Source: Bacilli bacterium
GTDB lineage: Bacteria > Bacillota > Bacilli > Alicyclobacillales > SLC66
Assembly (NCBI GenBank): GCA_013044175.1
Contig: JABEUY010000117.1
Span: forward strand, 1-57,567
Direction of reading: 5' to 3'
DNA: 57,567 nt
Shown here one piece after another: positions 53,517-57,567 of the stretch; positions within the stretch are counted from its first letter, which is position 1; each line of letters starts with the position of its first letter. A model generated the notes under the pieces. The model was not told the origin of the DNA. It saw only the letters and a list, made by a program, of their open reading frames with translations, and ran no database searches. The position numbers were made by a program, and so were the translations under genes.

Positions 53517-53535
53517 CAAAAAAGGGGATAATAAA

Positions 53536-54540
53536 ATGCTTCGTTCATTGTATTCAGCGATTTCAGGGATGAATGCTTTTCAAACACAACTTGACGTAAC
53601 GGGTAATAACATTGCTAACGTCGATACGACAGGCTTTAAGGCTGGTCGCGTCGAGTTTAGTGATATTTTGTCGCAAACGATGTCAAACGCAACACAACCA
53701 ACTGCAGCAGGAACAGCTACTCCCATAAATTTTGGGCCTGGTGGTATCAATCCACAACAAATTGGACTTGGTGTTAATGTTGCATCGATCGACACGATGT
53801 TCACGCAAGGTGCGGATCAACAAACAGGCGTTCCTACTGATATGGCTCTCGATGGTGATGGTTTATTCATTGTGAGTCCAAATATGAATACAGTTCTTCC
53901 GACTAGTGCAGGCACCGCACCATCATATACGGGAACTGCTACCGGTGTAACGTATAATTACTCTAGAGCAGGAAATTTTTCAGTCGATGCTCAGGGGAAT
54001 TTGGTTTTACCAGATGGATCAAAATTAATGGGATATGAGTTGCAAACAAGTGCGACCGGAACGTCAGCAACATTACCCACAAATCTAAATAAGCTCGTTC
54101 CTATCAATATTTCCATTATCCCAAGTAGTCCGACTGGTACAACGACGCCGGTTCCTGGTAATTTTACAATTGGAACAAATGGTGTTGTCACTGTCACCGA
54201 TCCAACTAATCCATCGAATTATTTCACTTTCCAAATTGCGTTAGCTAATTTTAATAATCCTGGAGGATTACAAAAGGTAGGGAATAATCTTTATGAAACC
54301 ACGAGTAACTCGGGTCAATTTAATGCTGGTGCACCATCAAATAACGCATTGATAGGTATCCCTGGGAGCAATGGTTTTGCAAACGTTCGCCCTGGCTATC
54401 TCGAAGCTTCCAACGTGAACTTAACGCAGGAGTTTACGAACATGATCGTGGCGCAACAAGGCTTTGATGCTAACTCCAAAGTGGTCAACACGGACAATAA
54501 TATCTTGTCTACCATTGATAACTTGGAACAACAAGCGTAA
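53536..54540 (+). CDS. flgE: Flagellar hook protein FlgE (annotated FlgG in some Firmicutes)
   Basis: Hook subunit, 334 residues. N-terminal LYSAISGMNAFQTQLDVTGNNIANVDTTGFKAGRVEFSDIL, middle domain with LDGDGLFIV and YSRAGNFSVDAQGNLVLPDGSKLMGY, and C-terminal YLEASNVNLTQEFTNMIVAQQGFDANSKVV. Length and position (after flgD) fit the short hook type of Bacillus. ATG 53536 with AAAGGGG upstream. Confidence 0.92.
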   Translation: MLRSLYSAISGMNAFQTQLDVTGNNIANVDTTGFKAGRVEFSDILSQTMSNATQPTAAGTATPINFGPGGINPQQIGLGVNVASIDTMFTQGADQQTGVPTDMALDGDGLFIVSPNMNTVLPTSAGTAPSYTGTATGVTYNYSRAGNFSVDAQGNLVLPDGSKLMGYELQTSATGTSATLPTNLNKLVPINISIIPSSPTGTTTPVPGNFTIGTNGVVTVTDPTNPSNYFTFQIALANFNNPGGLQKVGNNLYETTSNSGQFNAGAPSNNALIGIPGSNGFANVRPGYLEASNVNLTQEFTNMIVAQQGFDANSKVVNTDNNILSTIDNLEQQA

Positions 54541-54572
54541 AAAAGTAATTTCAAATTGACGGAGGCTGTGGC

Positions 54573-54803
54573 ATGATTCAAGTAACGCGGATTGGCGGCT
54601 CGGTATTTAGACTAAATGCAGCGATGATTGAGCTGGTGGAAGCTACTCCCGATACGGTGATCACCATGGTCTCCGGCAAGAAATATGTGGTCATTGAAAC
54701 TGTCGACCAAGTCGTTGAAGCGATGACTGCATTCTATCACCGTATAGGTATCGTCGGTACATGCACCGATTCAAGGAGGGGACCTGAACACGATGAACGT
54801 TAA
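54573..54803 (+). CDS. FlbD/SwrD family flagellar protein
   Basis: A 76-residue protein beginning MIQVTRIGGSVFRLNAAMIELVEATPDTVITMVSGKKY, the FlbD pattern. The Bacillus homologue SwrD increases flagellar motor power. It ends in a polar tail and overlaps fliL by 11 bp. CGGAGG precedes ATG 54573. Confidence 0.9.
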   Translation: MIQVTRIGGSVFRLNAAMIELVEATPDTVITMVSGKKYVVIETVDQVVEAMTAFYHRIGIVGTCTDSRRGPEHDER

Positions 54804-55215
54804 AAAAATGTCGATGATTATCATCGGTGCGGTAGCACTTATCTTGCTTGGTGGGGCTGGCACCTATGAGTTTCTCTTAAAACCGCCGAGTAAACCGGTT
54901 CCACCTTCTGCCGCCCAACTACAATCGTGGCAATATCAGGTCGATAAATTGACGACGAATCTACAAGGCGGTAATATGATTCAAATTCAATTTACTCTCC
55001 AAGCGCCAAATTCGAATGTTCTCGCTGAGCTAACAAGTCGAGCTTCCCAAGTCGACGATGGCATTTTGTCGATCTTAAATAGTCTGTCGGCAAGTGAAAT
55101 TTTGCAACCAGGCGGTTATACTTACTTAAAAGATTTGATTATCAAAAAAATCAATGGGTTTTTGACTACAGGAAAGATCATTAATGTGTATGTTAACAAT
55201 TCGATTATTCAATGA
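54793..55215 (+). CDS. fliL: Flagellar basal body-associated protein FliL
   Basis: A 140-residue single-pass membrane protein near the stator. Transmembrane helix about 8-27 (MIIIGAVALILLGGAGTYEFLL), then a periplasmic-side domain ending LKDLIIKKINGFLTTGKIINVYVNNSIIQ, the FliL C-terminal pattern. The start overlaps flbD; AAGGAGGGG precedes ATG 54793. Confidence 0.9.
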   Translation: MNVKKMSMIIIGAVALILLGGAGTYEFLLKPPSKPVPPSAAQLQSWQYQVDKLTTNLQGGNMIQIQFTLQAPNSNVLAELTSRASQVDDGILSILNSLSASEILQPGGYTYLKDLIIKKINGFLTTGKIINVYVNNSIIQ

Positions 55216-55244
55216 CGAAAACTTCATGAGAGGAGGGGATTGCA

Positions 55245-56246
55245 ATGCCCGACGTACTGTCGCAAGGAGAAATTGACGCTCTGCTTTCTGCATTAACATC
55301 CGGGGAAGTATCGGCTGAAGAGATTCGCCGTAGCGATGAAGCTGTGCGTATACGCACCTACGACTTTAAGCGGGCGATGCGTTTTTCCAAAGAACACATT
55401 CGATCAATCACAAGGATCTATGAACATTATGCGCGACTTTTGTCGACGTTTTTTTCAGCACAATTACGTGCTGTCGTTCAGATGACGGTCGAATCAGTCG
55501 AACAAGTACCGTATGAAGAGTTTATTCGTTCGATTCCTGCGGTAACCGTTCTGAATGTGATCAATGTATCCACGCTCCAAGGTAAGTTTCTTCTCGAAGT
55601 GGCTCCTTCCGTCTCGTATGCCATGCTTGAACGACTACTTGGCGGAACTGGAGTTTCGCAAGATTCGGAGAGACGATTGACGGAGATCGATACGGTGATT
55701 TTGGAGCGGCTGTTTTCCAAGACGCTCAATTCCTTGACAGTAGCTTGGGGAACGGTACAGGAATTGCACTTTGAGTATGATAGTTTAGAAATCAATCCGC
55801 AATTCATTCAAATTGCGAATCAAAGTGATGTCGTACTCGTCGTATCGATCTCTGTCATTATCGGCAATACGACAGGAACGATGAATATTTGTATGCCTCA
55901 TGTTGTGTTAGAACCATTGATGTCGAGATTAAGTGCGCGTTATGTATACGCTTCGCCAAGGTCACAGCAATCCTCGCTCGCTGAATCGACGAATGCTCTT
56001 AAAACGCATATGAACCAAGTGGAAGTACCCGTTAATGCTGAATTAGGTTATGGTTCGATCAGCGTTGACGACCTCTTGAATCTTTCGCTAGGGGATGTTA
56101 TTACCCTCGATCAATCATTAGGGGATCCCCTTTATATTCGGATCGGTGGAGAGATCAAATTTCGCGCAGATCCAGGTTTGCATCGAGGGAGATATGCTGT
56201 GAAAATAACGCAGGTCGTGGAAGATGGTGTTGCAGATGAGCAGTGA
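55245..56246 (+). CDS. fliM: Flagellar motor switch protein FliM
   Basis: C-ring protein, 333 residues. N-terminal CheY-P-binding segment LSQGEIDALLSAL, CheC-like middle domain (YDFKRAMRFSKEHIRSITRIYEHYARLLSTF) and C-terminal SpoA domain (VNAELGYGSISVDDLLNLSLGDVITLDQ). ATG 55245 with GAGGAGGGG upstream. It overlaps fliY. Confidence 0.97.
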   Translation: MPDVLSQGEIDALLSALTSGEVSAEEIRRSDEAVRIRTYDFKRAMRFSKEHIRSITRIYEHYARLLSTFFSAQLRAVVQMTVESVEQVPYEEFIRSIPAVTVLNVINVSTLQGKFLLEVAPSVSYAMLERLLGGTGVSQDSERRLTEIDTVILERLFSKTLNSLTVAWGTVQELHFEYDSLEINPQFIQIANQSDVVLVVSISVIIGNTTGTMNICMPHVVLEPLMSRLSARYVYASPRSQQSSLAESTNALKTHMNQVEVPVNAELGYGSISVDDLLNLSLGDVITLDQSLGDPLYIRIGGEIKFRADPGLHRGRYAVKITQVVEDGVADEQ

Positions 56247-57390
56247 CTTTTTATCGCAAGATGAGATCGAAGCGTTATTGCATGGTGATGGCGGTCAAAA
56301 CACGACGGATCTCGATAGCCAGCTATCATCGCTTGAACGCGATACGCTCGGTGAAGTGGGTAATATATCGTTTGGAACAGCAGCGACCACGTTGTCGACG
56401 ATTCTGCGCCAAAAAGTGAGTATTACGACGCCACAAGTGACCCTTCATTGGCGTACAGAATTTATCGAAGATTTTCCGTTGCCTCATGTCGCTGCCCGCG
56501 TGGAGTATACGGAAGGGCTTAAAGGTTCGAATATCTTAATGATTCTGGAAAAAGATGCGAAAATCATCGCGGATCTAATGCTTGGTGGCGATGGTTTAAA
56601 CCCAACCGATGAACTTTCGGAATTGCATTTAAGTGCAGTCGGTGAAGCGATGAATCAGATGATGGGTTCTGCATCAACGTCGATGTCGACAATGATTGGC
56701 AAAGCTGTCAATATCTCGCCGCCGAATGTACAAAAGATGGATTTCGCCAATTCTTCATCGTTTGTTCCGGATGCTGATATACTCGTTAAAATTTCTTTTC
56801 ATTTGCAAGTAGGCGAGTTGATCGATTCGAGTATAATGCAAGTTATTCCGATCGAATTTACGAAAGATATGATCGCGATGATTATGGGTACGCAAGATAG
56901 CGGGTCCGAACCCGTCGTGGAAACGCAGGCACCTATGCCTTCTGCTTCGATAGCATCGTCATCGATGGATTCTTCCATGATGGGGTCAGCAGGGTATGGC
57001 CAGGCAGCAAACGCCTATGCGGCAAACGGTGCACAACGTGCGCCATCGGGATCTGTGAATACACCACCACAAGCGCCAGTGGAAAAAGCTGTTTTTTCTT
57101 CATTTGATCAGGCTCTTTCACCTAAATCAGGGCGTAATCTTGACTTGTTACTCGATATTCCGCTTCAATTAACTGTAGAACTAGGTCGCACAAAAAAACA
57201 AATTCGTGATATTCTAGAACTAGGTTCTGGGTCGATCATCGAACTCGATGCACTGGCTGGTGAACCTGTCGATATCTTGGTAAATAACAAGTTGATCGCT
57301 CGGGGTGAAGTGGTCGTCATCGATGAGAATTTCGGTGTGCGTGTAACCGATATTATCAGTCCGGCGGAACGCATCGCGCGTTTGCAATAA
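56236..57390 (+). CDS. fliY: Flagellar motor switch phosphatase FliY
   Basis: C-ring protein with CheY-P phosphatase activity, 384 residues (Bacillus 378). N-terminal LSQDEIEALL, two CheC/FliY phosphatase motifs (ERDTLGEVGNISFGTAATTLS and LHLSAVGEAMNQMMGSASTSMS, each with E-x2-N), a Ser/Ala/Pro linker (about 220-285), and a SpoA domain (LLLDIPLQLTVELGRTKKQIRDILELGSGSIIELD). ATG 56236 lies inside fliM; GTG 56224 is less likely. Confidence 0.96.
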   Translation: MSSDFLSQDEIEALLHGDGGQNTTDLDSQLSSLERDTLGEVGNISFGTAATTLSTILRQKVSITTPQVTLHWRTEFIEDFPLPHVAARVEYTEGLKGSNILMILEKDAKIIADLMLGGDGLNPTDELSELHLSAVGEAMNQMMGSASTSMSTMIGKAVNISPPNVQKMDFANSSSFVPDADILVKISFHLQVGELIDSSIMQVIPIEFTKDMIAMIMGTQDSGSEPVVETQAPMPSASIASSSMDSSMMGSAGYGQAANAYAANGAQRAPSGSVNTPPQAPVEKAVFSSFDQALSPKSGRNLDLLLDIPLQLTVELGRTKKQIRDILELGSGSIIELDALAGEPVDILVNNKLIARGEVVVIDENFGVRVTDIISPAERIARLQ

Positions 57391-57433
57391 CTTGCAGCAA
57401 AGAATACAGATCGAGAAATGGAGTGTTGTTTTC

Positions 57434-57567
57434 ATGTCCAACCGTATCCTCATTGTAGACGACGCCGCTTTTATGCGCATGATGATTAAAGAAATTCTCA
57501 CGAAAAACGGTTTCGTCGTCGTGGGTGAAGCAAGTGATGGTGTACAAGCTGTCGATAAGTATAAAGA
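57434..57567 (+). CDS. cheY: Chemotaxis response regulator CheY, cut by window end
   Basis: The first 44 codons are present: MSNRILIVDDAAFMRMMIKEIL and VVGEASDGVQAVDKYK, the CheY/receiver start with the acidic pair VDD. It signals to FliM/FliY. ATG 57434 with GGAG ten bases upstream. The rest, including the phosphoacceptor Asp, lies beyond the window. Confidence 0.92.
   Translation, partial: MSNRILIVDDAAFMRMMIKEILTKNGFVVVGEASDGVQAVDKYK

Overview
The window is chromosomal DNA from a low-to-moderate-GC Firmicute. A codY gene lies directly between xerC-hslVU and a long fla/che operon (flgB to cheY), as in Bacillus. The set sucCD, dprA, topA, trmFO, rplS, rbgA, the frequent TTG/GTG starts and the strong AGGAGG-type ribosome binding sites also fit. 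The overall look is Alicyclobacillaceae-like, but that is an impression from gene content and no species can be named from sequence alone. No IS element, phage, CRISPR array, tRNA or rRNA was seen.

Layout. (1) 1-3.9 kb: a class Ia ribonucleotide reductase (nrdA, nrdB) behind an elaborate control region: a promoter overlapped by two NrdR-type boxes 31 bp apart, then a cobalamin riboswitch and an intrinsic terminator. (2) 4-9.4 kb: galE, then on the minus strand an MFS transporter and a sugar/glycerol-phosphate ABC import cassette (two permeases and a binding protein, no ATPase). (3) 9.5-19.3 kb: a beta-CASP-like metallo-beta-lactamase protein, a LysR regulator divergent from the two-subunit L-serine dehydratase (sdaAA-sdaAB), an internally duplicated membrane protein, an aldose-epimerase-like protein, hybrid cluster protein (hcp) with an Fnr-type box, an HI0933-type flavoprotein and folB. 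(4) 19.3-27.5 kb: mostly unfamiliar envelope genes: a 37-residue membrane peptide, an acyl-CoA thioesterase, a PASTA protein with a degenerate kinase domain, a secreted glucosaminidase with six degenerate repeats, an O-antigen-ligase-like protein, a membrane protein with an FG-GAP-like motif and a lipoprotein. (5) 27.6-43.3 kb: housekeeping genes: rplS, rbgA, an rnhB-yraN fusion, a YneF-like protein, comM (reverse strand), a zinc-ribbon protein (reverse), sucCD, dprA, topA, trmFO, xerC, hslV, hslU, codY. (6) 43.4 kb to the end: flgB, flgC, fliE, fliF, fliG, fliH, fliI, fliJ, motE-like, fliK, flgD, TIGR02530-type gene, hook gene, flbD/swrD, fliL, fliM, fliY and the beginning of cheY.

How the genes work together. 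The RNR control region suggests two brakes on a cobalamin-independent enzyme: NrdR at the promoter, and cobalamin at the riboswitch, which would make sense if a B12-dependent class II reductase exists elsewhere in the genome. The envelope block (about 20-27.5 kb) combines a peptidoglycan-sensing pseudokinase, a peptidoglycan hydrolase, a polymerase/ligase-type membrane protein, an anchored protein and a lipoprotein. It is the best candidate in the window for an undescribed functional unit. The flagellar operon follows the Firmicutes order, with a 174-bp tandem duplication inside fliK and two hairpins in the only sizeable gap, just before the hook gene.
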